From NCBI RefSeq assembly GCF_030271215.1, contig NZ_JASNGB010000014.1, positions 4,167 to 35,246 of the forward strand: DNA of 31,080 nucleotides, written 5' to 3'. Shown here piece after piece: positions 19,413-30,839 of this stretch. Under the pieces are notes generated by a model that was not told the origin of the DNA, did no database searches, and saw nothing but the letters and a program-made list of their open reading frames with translations. The translations under genes and the position numbers were made by a program. Numbering within the stretch: the stretch's first letter is position 1; the number at the start of each line of letters is the position of its first letter. The DNA is from Deinococcus rhizophilus (GTDB taxonomy: Bacteria; Deinococcota; Deinococci; Deinococcales; Deinococcaceae).

Positions 19413-21082
19413 GTGCTGGGACAATTGAAGGGGGTCGCCCGCAGCTTTGGCGACCGCGTGGTGGTGCAGGACGTGGACCTGGAGATCCGGCCCGGAGAGC
19501 GGCTGGCCCTGGTCGGAGAAAATGGCAGCGGCAAGACCACGCTGCTGCGCGTGCTGGCGGGCCTCGACCGCCCGGATGAGGGCACGGTGACGCGGACGGG
19601 CCGCGCCGCCCTGCTCTCGCAGCACACGGGGATGGGAACGGAGACGGTGCTCGACGCTGTGACGCCGGAGGAGTTGCGGGCCGCCCGGCGCACCTTCGAG
19701 GCGGCCTCGGCAGGATTGGGGGAAGGGACTGACGCCGCCTTTCACGCCTTCGCGGAGGCCGAGGAGATGTTCCGGGTGGCCGGGGGGTACGAGTTTGAGG
19801 CGCGGGCGGCGGCGGTGCTGAGCGGGCTGGGACTTGAGGCCGGGGCGAACGCGGCGGAGCTGTCCGGTGGGCAGACCCAGCGCGTGCTGCTCGCGCGGCT
19901 GCTGCTTTCGCCCGCCGACCTCTACCTCCTCGACGAGCCGACGAACCACCTCGACGCCCAGGGGGCCGCGTGGCTGGAGGGCTGGATTCGGGCCTCCCCC
20001 GCTGCGTTCGTGCTCGCCAGCCATGACCGGGCCTTTCTGGACGCGGTCACGGGGCGCACGGCGGAGCTGGAACGGGGACGGCTGACCGTCTATCCCGGCG
20101 CGTACACGGAGGCGATGGAGATTAAGGCGACCCTGCGAGAAGCACAGGCGCGGGATCACGCGGCCTACCGGCGCAAGCGGGAGGCCCTGGCGACCGAGGC
20201 GGCCAGGCGGACCAGCCAGGCCCGCAGCGCCTCGCACTACAATTCCAACCGCGCCAGCGACGGCGACAAGATGCTGGCAAAGGGCAAGGCTCAGAACGCC
20301 CAGAACGTGAATGCCGCCCGCGCCCGCTCCCTCCAACGGGCAGTGGAACGCCTGGACGCCCGCGCGACTGAAAAGCCCTTCGAGGACCGCCGCAGCGTGC
20401 GCCTCGACCTCCCCGACGCTCCCCCCGGCCCCGCCGAGGTGCTCACCGTCCGGGACCTGACCGTCTGCCGGGACGGACAGCCGGTCCTCGCGGGGGTGCG
20501 CCTGGACGTGCGCCGGGGCGACCGCATCGCCCTGACCGGGCCGAATGGCGGCGGGAAAAGTACCCTGCTCGCCGCGCTGCTGGGTCAGCTTCCCCACGCG
20601 GGCGAGGTGCGCTGGGGCCAGGGCCTGAGCTTCTACGCGGCGGGTCAGCACGGGGAAGAACTCGCGGACCTGCCCACCGTCGGGGACGCGCTGCTCGCGG
20701 CGAATCCGGTCCTCACGCCCCACCAGTTGCACGAGGTCGCGGCGCAGGTGGGGCTGCCGGGTGGCCCATCGTTTCCGGTCGCGGGGCTGTCGGGCGGGCA
20801 GCGCACCCGGCTCAGCCTCGCCCGGCTGAACGTGACGCGGGCGCAGGTGCTGGTGCTGGACGAACCCACCAACCACCTCGACGTGCGGGCGATCGAGGCG
20901 CTGGAGGCCCTGCTGCTCGCCTTTCCGGGCACGGTGCTGCTCGCCAGCCACGACCGGGCACTCGTGGGCCGGGTGGCGACGCGGGTCTGGGACGTGGGAG
21001 CGGGAGGGGTCCGTGAGAAGTCCGTCACGCCGATGAACCAACAAAAACCGCCCCCGGGAGGGAGCGGCCTGGGTCATTCGGC

Positions 21083-21089
<7 letters not shown>
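19413..21089 (+). CDS. ABC-F family ATPase (ribosome-acting, possible antibiotic resistance)
   Basis: The 558-residue protein has two ATPase domains and no membrane segments. The first has Walker A GENGSGKT (35-42), LSGGQTQR (near 150) and [12 protein letters not shown]. The second has GPNGGGKST (near 376), LSGGQRTR (near 459) and [12 protein letters not shown]. Between them (about 210-310) is a charged helical linker of the P-site-tRNA-interacting type ([20 protein letters not shown]). ABC-F proteins bind the ribosomal E site and either aid translation or dislodge macrolide, lincosamide or pleuromutilin drugs. Start is GTG 19413 after AGGGGG; the nearby ATG 19409 is out of frame. The last 25-30 residues are low-complexity and run through the terminator of the convergent gene, overlapping its stop by seven bases. 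Confidence 0.9.
21041..21067 (-). terminator. Intrinsic terminator of the nitroreductase gene, inside the ABC-F 3' end
   Basis: On the minus strand CCGCTCCC (21067-21060) pairs with GGGGGCGG (21055-21048), one wobble, over a 4-base loop, then TTTTTGTT. It is a strong terminator for the nitroreductase but is also read as the last codons of the ABC-F frame. Confidence 0.75.
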
Positions 21090-21703
<614 letters not shown>

Positions 21704-21709
21704 GGAGAG

Positions 21710-21715
21710 AAGATA
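21710..21715 (-). promoter_or_regulatory. -10 element of the nitroreductase gene
   Basis: TATCTT on the minus strand ends six bases before ATG 21703. The candidate HxlR operator begins seven bases further upstream. Confidence 0.45.
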
Positions 21716-21721
21716 TTCCCA

Positions 21722-21736
21722 ACTGGTTTAAAAAGT
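21722..21736. promoter_or_regulatory. Candidate HxlR operator
   Basis: ACTGGTTTAAAAAGT has the symmetric form ACTnnTTnAAnnAGT (15 bases) in the AT-rich centre of the 88-bp divergent spacer. It lies over the presumed upstream promoter region of the nitroreductase. DUF24 regulators bind dyads with ACT/AGT ends, so this is the best site for self- and target-control. Confidence 0.4.
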
Positions 21737-21779
21737 CAAGCGGTGTGAGATTCGCCCTGATCGCTCGGGCGCAAGGGTG

Positions 21780-21785
21780 TAGAGT
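21780..21785 (+). promoter_or_regulatory. -10 element of the HxlR-type regulator gene
   Basis: TAGAGT ends six bases before ATG 21792, again the leaderless arrangement. Confidence 0.5.
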
Positions 21786-21791
21786 TGGGCC

Positions 21792-22133
21792 ATGAGCACC
21801 GCACACCCAGGTTTCTGCCCGGTCTACCGGGCCATCGGCGTGTTGCAGGAAAAGTGGGTGCTGCACATTGTCCGGGCACTGCTGGTCGGCGAGAAGGGCT
21901 TCAACGAACTCGCGCGGGCGGTGGGCGGGTGCAACAGCGCCACCCTGACGCAGCGGCTCGAGCACCTCGAGAGCCTGGCCCTGATCGCCAAGCGCACCGA
22001 GGACTCGCCGGGCAAGCTGGCCCGCAGCGTCTACACCCTGACCCCCGCCGGGCGCGAGCTTCAGAGCGTCATCGACGCCATCGACGGCTGGGCGCGGGAG
22101 CATCTCACCGCCGCAGAAGCCGCTCCCGCGTGA
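21792..22133 (+). CDS. HxlR/DUF24-family winged-helix regulator
   Basis: This 113-residue DNA-binding protein shows the HxlR pattern [57 protein letters not shown], followed by a wing ([10 protein letters not shown]). The N-terminal Cys (C9) is at the redox-sensing position of the family (YodB, CatR, HypR of Bacillus). A second Cys, C47, lies about where HypR has its disulfide partner (Cys14-Cys49 there, spacing 35; here 38). It is divergent from a nitroreductase, the type of target such regulators control under quinone or hypochlorite stress. The stop overlaps the GTG start of the next small gene. Confidence 0.88.
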   Translation: MSTAHPGFCPVYRAIGVLQEKWVLHIVRALLVGEKGFNELARAVGGCNSATLTQRLEHLESLALIAKRTEDSPGKLARSVYTLTPAGRELQSVIDAIDGWAREHLTAAEAAPA

Positions 22134-22336
22134 CCGCCTTCCTGATCTTCGTCGCGCTGCCCGCCGGACTGATCGTGCTGTCGCGCTTCCTCCGCCCGGT
22201 CCAGCGTGACCGCCGGTACGGGGACGTGATGGGCGAATCTCTGGCCGCCGGGGGACTGTTCGGAGGGCACGGGCTGGAGCCCGACGAGCGAACGGTGCGC
22301 GAGGACACCGAGCCCATCCGCTTCAAGCTGGACTGA
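22130..22336 (+). CDS. Small membrane protein downstream of the regulator
   Basis: GTG at 22130 overlaps the regulator stop (GTGA) and gives 68 residues. It has one N-terminal hydrophobic segment ([19 protein letters not shown]), then a charged tail ([44 protein letters not shown]). The tight overlap and sensible topology argue for a real gene cotranscribed with the HxlR regulator. I recognise no family. It ends 12 bases from the convergent kinase gene. Confidence 0.6.
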   Translation: MTAFLIFVALPAGLIVLSRFLRPVQRDRRYGDVMGESLAAGGLFGGHGLEPDERTVREDTEPIRFKLD

Positions 22337-22348
22337 ACCTCAGCTGCT

Positions 22349-22906
22349 TCAAGAGAGTGCCCCGGCGTGGGCGGCGATCAGGAGGGCCGCGTCCGCCGGG
22401 GCAAGCCGCGCCGTGTCCAGGACGATGGCGCCGGGAGGTGGGGGCAGGACACCAGATTCACCGAGGACTTTCCGGAGACGTTCCGGATCACACATTTTCG
22501 CCCGTCCAGAGCGCTCCGGAAGGGTCATGCGGCGGGCGAGTTCATCCAGGTCGCACTTCAGCCAGACCGGGACATAGGTGGCATCGCGGTCCACGGCGAC
22601 CCCACGAATGCGCCCAGCCGAGGCGCGACTGCTCTCCCGATCCGGGTGGTACGCCGTGAAAATCTGGCTCACGTCGCGGGGGGCGAGGCGGGCCGCTTGC
22701 AACCCCAGCGCCCACACCTGCGATCCCAGGTCCTGAAGTTCGGGTGGAATGGGCCGCACCCCATCCGCCCCGTAGGGCCGGTACACCGCGTCCCGGAACA
22801 GGTGGTTGTCCAGCAAAACGGCCCCGGTCAGCCGCGCGAGCTGCTCGCCCACCGTCCTCTTGCCGCTCCCCGGCGGCCCGGCGAGGTGGAAGACGAAGGG
22901 CCTCAC
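22349..22906 (-). CDS. P-loop nucleotide kinase-like protein, second tandem copy
   Basis: The 185-residue protein has Walker A GPPGSGKRTVG near the N-terminus, then LTGAVLLDNHLFRD and a lid-like RRMTLPERSGRAKMCD. This matches the small AAA/AK-like kinases that phosphorylate small molecules or nucleosides; the substrate is unknown. It shares length and all main motifs with the gene directly upstream (22903-23460), so the pair arose by tandem duplication. GTG 22906 overlaps the upstream stop by four bases (GTGA), indicating translational coupling. Upstream in-frame ATG choices would extend far into the neighbour and are rejected. Confidence 0.8.
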   Translation of the reverse strand: MRPFVFHLAGPPGSGKRTVGEQLARLTGAVLLDNHLFRDAVYRPYGADGVRPIPPELQDLGSQVWALGLQAARLAPRDVSQIFTAYHPDRESSRASAGRIRGVAVDRDATYVPVWLKCDLDELARRMTLPERSGRAKMCDPERLRKVLGESGVLPPPPGAIVLDTARLAPADAALLIAAHAGALS

Positions 22907-23460
22907 GCGCCTGCCCCCGCGAAGGCCACGATGCGGCGGGCGGCGTCCTCGGCGCTCAGGGTGGAGGTCTCCAGCAGCAGGGCGTCCTCCGGGGGCGGAA
23001 GCAGCCCCTTTTCCGTCACCACCCGGCGCACGCCCTCCGGGTCGCGCAGCTTGAGGCGGCCCACGCTGCGCTCCGGCAGGGCCGCGCGGCGGGCGAGTTC
23101 GTCCACCGGGCAGGTCAGCCACACGGGCACGAAGGTCGCCCCGCGCCCCGCCGCCAGCGCCCGGAAGCGTTCGAGCGACTCGGCCTCCCCGGGTTGATCG
23201 GCCAGATAGATCGTGAAGATGTGCGACAGCTCACGCGGAGAGGCCGCGACCGCTTCCCGCACCACCGCCCGTACCCGCGAGGCGAAGGGCCACGCCTCTG
23301 GGGGGACGGGCCGCACGCCGTCGAGCCCGAAGGCGTGAAAGACGGGATCGTTGGTGAGGTGGTTGTCCAGCAGCGGTGCTCCGGTCAGCCGCGAGAGGTG
23401 CGTCCCCACCGTGCGCTTCCCGCTGCCCGGCGGCCCGACGAGGAGGTACAGGAAGGCCAT
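22903..23460 (-). CDS. P-loop nucleotide kinase-like protein, first tandem copy
   Basis: The 185-residue protein begins MAFLYLLVGPPGSGKRTVGTHLSRLTGAPLLDNHLTNDPVF. Walker A is GPPGSGKR, followed by the LLDNHL motif common to this group. A middle part SHIFTIYLADQPGEAES, then FVPVWLTCPVDELARRAALPERSVGRLKLRD, contains an arginine-rich lid. Family members are annotated only as AAA or adenylate-kinase-like ATPases, so the phosphate acceptor is unknown. It heads a two-gene operon with its paralogue. TAGGCT seven bases before ATG 23460 is the likely -10 box. Confidence 0.82.
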   Translation of the reverse strand: MAFLYLLVGPPGSGKRTVGTHLSRLTGAPLLDNHLTNDPVFHAFGLDGVRPVPPEAWPFASRVRAVVREAVAASPRELSHIFTIYLADQPGEAESLERFRALAAGRGATFVPVWLTCPVDELARRAALPERSVGRLKLRDPEGVRRVVTEKGLLPPPEDALLLETSTLSAEDAARRIVAFAGAGA

Positions 23461-23467
23461 GCCCGCC

Positions 23468-23473
23468 AGCCTA
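23468..23473 (-). promoter_or_regulatory. -10 element of the tandem kinase operon
   Basis: TAGGCT on the minus strand ends seven bases before ATG 23460. Confidence 0.5.
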
Positions 23474-23532
23474 GCCCGCCCACGCCCCGCCCACCTGCGC
23501 CAGATGACGACGCCCCCACCGCTGGGGCAGGG

Positions 23533-23550
23533 GCGCCGGGGGCTCGGCGC
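23533..23550. terminator. GC hairpin downstream of the OsmC gene
   Basis: GCGCCG-ggggct-CGGCGC is a perfect 6-bp stem 17 bases beyond the OsmC stop. It has no T-tract, so intrinsic termination is uncertain. Confidence 0.3.
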
Positions 23551-23566
23551 TCCTGGGGGCTGAACG

Positions 23567-24004
23567 CTACTCCAGTACCGCCTCGTGAACGATCTCCACG
23601 TTGCCGGTCATGATGCGGCTCAGCGGGCACATCTGCGCGGCCTGCTGCACGTGTTCCTCAAAATCCGCCGGATCGCTGCCGCTGACCTTGCCGCGCACGA
23701 CGAGGCGCATGCGGCTGATCTTGAAGCCGGGGCCGTCCTTGACCATCTCGCAGGTGGCGTCGGTCCGGAGGTCCTCGACGGTGTGCCCGTGGTTCGAGAG
23801 CAGGGCGGAGAGCTGCATGGTGAAGCAGCCCGCGTGCGCGGCGGCGAGCAGTTCTTCCGGGTTGGTGCCCACGCCCTGCTCGAAACGGGTCTTGAAAGAA
23901 TACTGCGCGTCTTGCAGGGTGCCCGACTCGGTGCTGACGGTGCCCTGGCCGCCCCGGAGGTCACCCGTCCAGTGGGCGCTGGCCTTGCGTGCGATGTCTG
24001 CCAT
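23567..24004 (-). CDS. OsmC-family peroxiredoxin-like protein
   Basis: The 145-residue protein is an OsmC/Ohr-fold thiol peroxidase that reduces organic hydroperoxides. It has the two catalytic cysteines C60 ([13 protein letters not shown]) and C126 (AAQMCPLSR), and the activating Arg18 and Glu50/51 ([14 protein letters not shown]). The sequence [19 protein letters not shown] is typical of the OsmC subgroup rather than Ohr. It would work as a dimer in the cytoplasm, probably with lipoyl or thiol reductants. A weaker CACACT box is seven bases before ATG 24004. It is divergent from the hydrolase gene, with a 60-bp spacer. Confidence 0.92.
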   Translation of the reverse strand: MADIARKASAHWTGDLRGGQGTVSTESGTLQDAQYSFKTRFEQGVGTNPEELLAAAHAGCFTMQLSALLSNHGHTVEDLRTDATCEMVKDGPGFKISRMRLVVRGKVSGSDPADFEEHVQQAAQMCPLSRIMTGNVEIVHEAVLE

Positions 24005-24053
24005 ACCCGCAAGTGTGCGCCCCCGGCCGGGGTCAGGCTCTTGAGCCGACCTT

Positions 24054-24059
24054 TACACT
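24054..24059 (+). promoter_or_regulatory. -10 element of the alpha/beta hydrolase gene
   Basis: TACACT ends five bases before ATG 24065. Confidence 0.5.
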
Positions 24060-24064
24060 GCGGC

Positions 24065-24899
24065 ATGACCATGACCACGCCGCAGCCCTGGGAGACGGGC
24101 GCTCCCGTCGTCGGCTACCACTGGCCCGCCCCTGCGCCCCGCGCCGCCGTCCTGCTCACGCACGGGCTGGGCGAGTACGCCGGGCGCTACGCACAGCGCT
24201 ACAACCGCCTGATTCCGCGCCTCCAGGAGGCCGGATTCTCGGTCTACGCCCAGGACCTGCGCGGGCACGGGGCCTCAGCGGGGCGGCGGGCGGTGGTGAA
24301 TGCCCGCGAGTTGGTGGCAGACCACCTGCTCGCACGGGAGACGCTACGGGGCCAGCCGCTCCCGGTCTATGCCTTCGGGCACTCGCTGGGTGGGCTGATC
24401 ACGGCGGCGAGCGTGGCCCGCGACCCGCGTGGGCTGAGCGGCGTGATCCTCTCCAGCCCGGCCCTGCTCGTCGGAGAGGACGAACCGCGCTGGCTGAGGG
24501 CCGCCGCCCCGCTGCTGGCCCGCATCGCGCCCAACGCGGGCACGACCGTGCTCGACAGCGCGGGGCTCTCGCGCGTGGCCGAGGAAGTCGAGGCCTACCG
24601 CGCCGACCCGCAGGTCTACCAGGGCAAGGTGCCCGCGCTCACCGCCGCCTCCATGCTGGGCCTCAGCGGAGAGCTGTGGGCGCACTACGAGCGCTGGCAC
24701 CTGCCCACGCTGGTCCTGCACGGGGACGCCGACCGCCTGACCGACGTGCGCGGAGCCCGGCGCTTCGTGGAGGCGATTCCGGCCGGGGACAAGACCCTGC
24801 ACCTCGTGGGGGGCGGGCACCACGAACTTCTCAACGACGAGGGCCGCGACGAGGCGCTGGCGTGGATTCTGGGCTGGCTGCGGGAGCGGACGGGAGTGC

Positions 24900-24910
<11 letters not shown>
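24065..24910 (+). CDS. Alpha/beta hydrolase, monoacylglycerol-lipase-like
   Basis: The 281-residue protein has the serine-aminopeptidase S33 / monoglyceride-lipase pattern: [18 protein letters not shown] (oxyanion HG), [14 protein letters not shown], nucleophile elbow GHSLGG with Ser107, [10 protein letters not shown] with Asp223, and [10 protein letters not shown] with His253. Such enzymes cleave monoacylglycerols or lysophospholipids. There is no signal peptide. The start is ATG 24065, followed by a second ATG four codons later. Its stop overlaps the convergent crtI stop by 11 bases, so the two mRNAs are antisense at their 3' ends. Confidence 0.88.
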
Positions 24911-26630
<1,720 letters not shown>

Positions 26631-26709
26631 GGGGGTCCTTGTCCGGCCCTGGCGCGGGGGTCAGGGGCCGTGGGGAAATGATTGGGGGGCAGAGGATCGG
26701 GGGCAGGAC

Positions 26710-27609
26710 TTACGGCTCGAAGCTCAGGCCCGCGCTCCCGCGCAGCTCCCACCACGCGCGGGGCAGCAGCAGCAGCTTGCGGGGGCCGCTGACATACGCC
26801 CGGCGGCGGAAATTGTCGTAGTCGGCGCGGGCGAGGTCGTCGAGAATGCCCTCGTAGGAGTGGGCGGCCACCTGCACCGCGAGGCGGGCCGAACCGTTCA
26901 GGCAGGGAATCCCCGCACGGCCCTCGGCGTACAGCTCGCGGGCGAGGCCGGAGAGATGGCGCATCAGGGCGCGGTACTCGGGGGTCACCTGCCCGGCCTC
27001 CAGCGTGGCGCGGGACACGCCGAACTCGCGCAGCAGGGTGTCGGGCAGGTACACGCGCCCCCGTTCCAGGTCCTCGCCCACGTCACGCAGGATATTGGTG
27101 AGCTGCATCGCCTGCCCCAGCCGCAGCGCGGCGTGCAGGGTGCGCTCGCCGCCCCGGTAGCCGCTGATGGGCGCGATCATGAAGCCCACCACGCCCGCGA
27201 CCCGGCGGCAGTACAGCAGCAGGTCGTCCAAGGTGCGGTACTCCGAGCCGCGCAGGTCCATTTGCAGGCCCTGGTGCAGTTCCCCGAAGGCGGAGAGGGG
27301 AATCGGCCAGCGGGCCGCGGCCCACGCGAGGGCCACGTCGCCGGGGTCATGGCCCGGCTCGCCCGCAAAGGCGGCCTGCACCCGCGCCCACCAGTCGGCC
27401 AGACCCCGCTCGGCAGCCTCGCCCCGGCGTTCGTCGACCACGTCGTCCCCGGTGCGGCAGGCGGCATACACGGCCCACACTGCCGCCCGCTCCTCGGAGC
27501 CGAAAAACCGCGACCCCAGGTAAAAAGTCTTGCTGTGGTGCCGCGTCACGTCCCGGCAATGGGCGACGGCCGCCGGGGGCGGAGTCAGGGCGGGGGGGAG
27601 TTGGGTCAC
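26710..27609 (-). CDS. crtB: Phytoene synthase CrtB
   Basis: CrtB condenses two geranylgeranyl diphosphates to phytoene. The 299 residues contain the squalene/phytoene-synthase motifs [16 protein letters not shown], the first Asp-rich motif D55-D-V-V-D59 ([10 protein letters not shown]) and the second, [24 protein letters not shown] 27609 is chosen as start because GGAGAGGAG lies just before it and homologous sequence begins here; the longer open frame upstream is low-complexity and runs over the probable -10 box (TACACT, about 27631-27636). The crtI gene follows on the same strand. Confidence 0.93.
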   Translation of the reverse strand: MTQLPPALTPPPAAVAHCRDVTRHHSKTFYLGSRFFGSEERAAVWAVYAACRTGDDVVDERRGEAAERGLADWWARVQAAFAGEPGHDPGDVALAWAAARWPIPLSAFGELHQGLQMDLRGSEYRTLDDLLLYCRRVAGVVGFMIAPISGYRGGERTLHAALRLGQAMQLTNILRDVGEDLERGRVYLPDTLLREFGVSRATLEAGQVTPEYRALMRHLSGLARELYAEGRAGIPCLNGSARLAVQVAAHSYEGILDDLARADYDNFRRRAYVSGPRKLLLLPRAWWELRGSAGLSFEP

Positions 27610-27741
27610 AATCGGCTCCTCTCCAGGCGAGTGTAGGGGCCAGTGCCCCGGGGAACGTGACGGTTTCTTACAGATCGCTGCCTGGGCACCGGCTCGCGTC
27701 GCTGTGTGGGCAGAGGCTCGCGGACCCAGCGGACTGAACAC

Positions 27742-28419
27742 TCACCGGCCGCGCTCGTAGCGCTCGAACGTCACCGCTCCCCACCGCGCCGCGTGGGTCC
27801 GGGTGCAAGCTGGAAGCTGCCGCGCGACCCACGCCGGATCGGGAAAGGTCAGGCCGCCGAGCGCGGGCCGCGACAGGGCGGCTTGCAGTGGTCCGCCCGT
27901 CCGGACGAGGTACATCAGCCACAGCGTGCCGCCGGGCCGCAGCAGGCGCTGCAGTTCGGCCAGGAACCGGTCCGGAGCGCGGGTCTCGTTCAGGGTGGCG
28001 CCCACGGTGATGCCGCTGAAGCTGGCGACGGGCAGGCCGCTGGCCTCCAGGTTGGTCAGCAGCCAGTCCACCGCCGGCTCCGGCACCCGGCGCCGCGCCG
28101 CCGCGAGCATCGGGGGGCTGAGGTCGGCGGCGACCACCTCGCACCCGGCCCCAGCGAGAATACCCGCGTAGAATCCGGTGCTGGTGCCCGCGTCGAGCCA
28201 GCGCTCACCGGGACGGGGGCGGCACAGCGCCCGGAAAAGGGTCGCCTCGCGTTCCAGGGCAAAGGGCTGGCCCGTCAGCCACGTCAGCGACCGTGCCCGC
28301 CACGCGGCGTAGCCCCAGGCGGTGGGGGCCAGCAGGTTGCTGCGCTGCGCCAGGGTCAGCGGGCGGGCAGCGCCGGCGGCCAGGTTCAGGGTTTCTTTGG
28401 TGTGGCGCGGCGCGGGCAT
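27742..28419 (-). CDS. Class I SAM-dependent methyltransferase
   Basis: The 225-residue protein has SAM motif [35 protein letters not shown], an acidic strand end, and a later [14 protein letters not shown] (motif III/IV). The substrate is not visible. Position directly upstream of crtB on the same strand, 132 bases apart, suggests a link to carotenoid or membrane lipid modification, but this is only inference from context. ATG 28419 is chosen over the ATG codons at 28440 and 28425 because CATAAT ends seven bases before it. Confidence 0.8.
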   Translation of the reverse strand: MPAPRHTKETLNLAAGAARPLTLAQRSNLLAPTAWGYAAWRARSLTWLTGQPFALEREATLFRALCRPRPGERWLDAGTSTGFYAGILAGAGCEVVAADLSPPMLAAARRRVPEPAVDWLLTNLEASGLPVASFSGITVGATLNETRAPDRFLAELQRLLRPGGTLWLMYLVRTGGPLQAALSRPALGGLTFPDPAWVARQLPACTRTHAARWGAVTFERYERGR

Positions 28420-28426
28420 GGGGTTC

Positions 28427-28434
28427 ATTATGCT
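28427..28434. promoter_or_regulatory. Overlapping divergent -10 elements (methyltransferase and holin genes)
   Basis: CATAAT on the minus strand (28427-28432) and TATGCT on the plus strand (28429-28434) share four bases. One would drive the methyltransferase (leaderless), the other the holin-like gene (about 38-nt leader), so the two polymerases would compete for one site. Confidence 0.4.
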
Positions 28435-28445
28435 GGTCACATTGG

Positions 28446-28459
28446 CCTGCTCCGGCAGG
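28446..28459 (+). promoter_or_regulatory. UCCG-tetraloop hairpin in the holin-like mRNA leader
   Basis: CCTGC-TCCG-GCAGG is a perfect 5-bp stem with a C(UCCG)G loop, an especially stable UNCG-type tetraloop. It starts about five bases after the predicted transcript 5' end and could protect the mRNA from degradation. Confidence 0.45.
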
Positions 28460-28478
28460 TTGAGTTCCTGGAGGATGT

Positions 28479-29608
28479 ATGCAAGAGCAACGCAAGAGCA
28501 TGGGGGGGGCCCTGGTCGACGTGTTCGACGCCGCCGTGGCCCTCGCCAAGACTGAAGTGCGGGGAATCGCCCATCAGGCCGGGCAGGTCGCCAAGGCCAA
28601 GGGCCTGGGGGTCGTGTTGCTGCTGGGCGCGACCGGGCCGCTGATTCTGGGTCTGGTCTTTCTGATTCTGGCCGTCTTCTACGGCCTGATGCGCCTGGGA
28701 CTGGGAGCCTGGGCCGCCGCGCTGATCATCGCGCTGCTGAGCTTCGTCGTGATGGGCGCGCTGGTGATGATGGGCCTGCGCAAGCTGAGTGCCGAGGTGC
28801 CGCGTGACGACGGTGGCCGCCCCGATCCTGGCCGGCCCATGACCGAGGACGAGCGGCTGGAAGCCGAGTACCAGGAGCAGCAGCGCCGCAAGCTCAGCGA
28901 CGTGAACTACCCGGCGGGAACGGCGGCTCAGACGGCGACCCAGGGCAGCGCGGCCACCCGCACCGTGGGCACCGAGACCGTGATCGCCACTCCGGTTGTG
29001 GGCCGTGCGGGCGCCGCCGGAACCCGGCCAGGCGAGGCCACCCTCAACCCCAGCCGGGGGTCCCAGCTGACGGGTCAGGTCGCCGAGGCGCCCACGGGCA
29101 ACTCGGCCCCGAACACCCGCACCTCGCCCGACACCGCCGCCAACATCGACAGCCTCGGCCCGGCCCACACCGGCACCCGGGCGAGCGCCGCGTCGGTGGC
29201 GATGGGCGCCGACGTGGAGCGCGGCACCATGCGCCCCGGCCTCAGCACCTCCGGCTTCACGGCGGGGGGTGTCGGTGTGAATGCCAGCGACCAGGGCGCG
29301 GGCATCAAGACCACCCTCACCCGGCAGGAAGGTGTCTCGCAGGGCACCGAGCTGCGCGGCACCGACGCCGGTCAGGTGCGCCTCCCCGTCTACGAGGCCA
29401 CCGAGACGGGTGAGCCGCAGGTCTACGGCAGCGGCCTGAACAAGAAGATCGACGGCAGCGAGACCCACGACGCCGGGGCAGGTGGGCACGGCGGCCACAC
29501 GGAGCACGACCCCAACCTCCAGCACCCCGTGGTGCTCAAGGACGCGCCGGGCATTCGGGTCAGCACCACGCCCACCTTCCGCGACGACATGCCCAAGGAG
29601 GACCAGTA

Positions 29609-29609
<1 letters not shown>
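28479..29609 (+). CDS. Holin-X-like membrane protein with long disordered tail
   Basis: Residues 1-110 of this 376-residue protein resemble the phage-holin superfamily III / DUF1469 group: an amphipathic N-terminal helix ([24 protein letters not shown]), then hydrophobic segments at about 41-67 and 70-100 ([20 protein letters not shown]). The remaining 265 residues are Ala/Gly/Thr-rich, charged at intervals and low in hydrophobics, so probably disordered. Chromosomal relatives are not lysis proteins; they are often envelope-stress or membrane-shape proteins. GGAGG four bases before ATG 28479 gives a good start. Its stop overlaps the next ATG by one base. Confidence 0.75.
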
Positions 29610-30304
<695 letters not shown>

Positions 30305-30323
30305 GCCCTCCCGCGTTCCCCGG

Positions 30324-30353
30324 CAGCCCATCCGTGAAGGTGGGCTGTTTTCT
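30324..30353 (+). terminator. Intrinsic terminator after the holin-like operon
   Basis: CAGCCCA (30324-30330) pairs perfectly with TGGGCTG (30341-30347) over a 10-base loop, then TTTTCT. Confidence 0.85.
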
Positions 30354-30375
30354 CATGGGCCCTGACCGGGTCTGC

Positions 30376-30381
30376 TAGCCT
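30376..30381 (+). promoter_or_regulatory. Extended -10 element of the Fur-family gene
   Basis: TAGCCT preceded by TGC ends seven bases before ATG 30389, so this message is also expected to be leaderless. Confidence 0.5.
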
Positions 30382-30388
30382 GCGGCCC

Positions 30389-30775
30389 ATGACGGCGACC
30401 CGCAGCACCCGCCAGCGCGACGTGATCGCCCGCGTGATGGACGACGCGGAAGGCCCCCTCGCGGTCGGCGACGTGCTGACGCGGGCGCAGACCGACCTGC
30501 CGGGCCTGGGGGTCGCCACCGTCTACCGCACCCTCAAGCTGCTCACCGAGCAGGGGCGCATCCACCCGGTCACCCTCGACGGCGAGACGCGCTACGAGCG
30601 GGCCGGGCGCGGCCACCACCACCACTTCTCCTGCACTCGCTGCAGCCGGGTCTTTACCCTGCACACCTGCCCGGTCGCGCTGCCCAGCGGCACCGTCTAC
30701 CCCGGCGGTTTCATCGTGGAGGCCCACGAGGTCACGCTCTACGGGCAGTGCCCGGAGTGCGCCCAGGCGCCGTAG
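30389..30775 (+). CDS. Fur-family metal-responsive repressor (Mur/Zur/Fur type)
   Basis: The 128-residue protein has the Fur winged helix ([27 protein letters not shown], recognition helix [17 protein letters not shown]), a His-rich hinge [14 protein letters not shown], and two CxxC pairs (C82/C85 and C121/C124) that would hold structural zinc. Which metal it senses cannot be read from this. In D. radiodurans a Fur homologue near crtB/crtI has been described as the manganese regulator Mur; I recall this but could not verify the orthology here. A Fur-like box lies at 16704 before the metal-transporter gene. It is convergent with the partial gene at the right edge. Confidence 0.9.
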   Translation: MTATRSTRQRDVIARVMDDAEGPLAVGDVLTRAQTDLPGLGVATVYRTLKLLTEQGRIHPVTLDGETRYERAGRGHHHHFSCTRCSRVFTLHTCPVALPSGTVYPGGFIVEAHEVTLYGQCPECAQAP

Positions 30776-30791
30776 ACGTTGCTCTGTCAGT

Positions 30792-30830
30792 CGAGCGGCC
30801 CGGACCGAGATGAACTCGCCGGGCCGCTCG
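30792..30830. terminator. 12-bp perfect hairpin between convergent genes
   Basis: CGAGCGGCCCGG (30792-30803) and CCGGGCCGCTCG (30819-30830) pair fully over a 15-base loop. It lies midway between two convergent stops and could end both transcripts, but lacks T-tracts on either side. Confidence 0.6.
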
Positions 30831-30839
30831 CGTGCTGGG

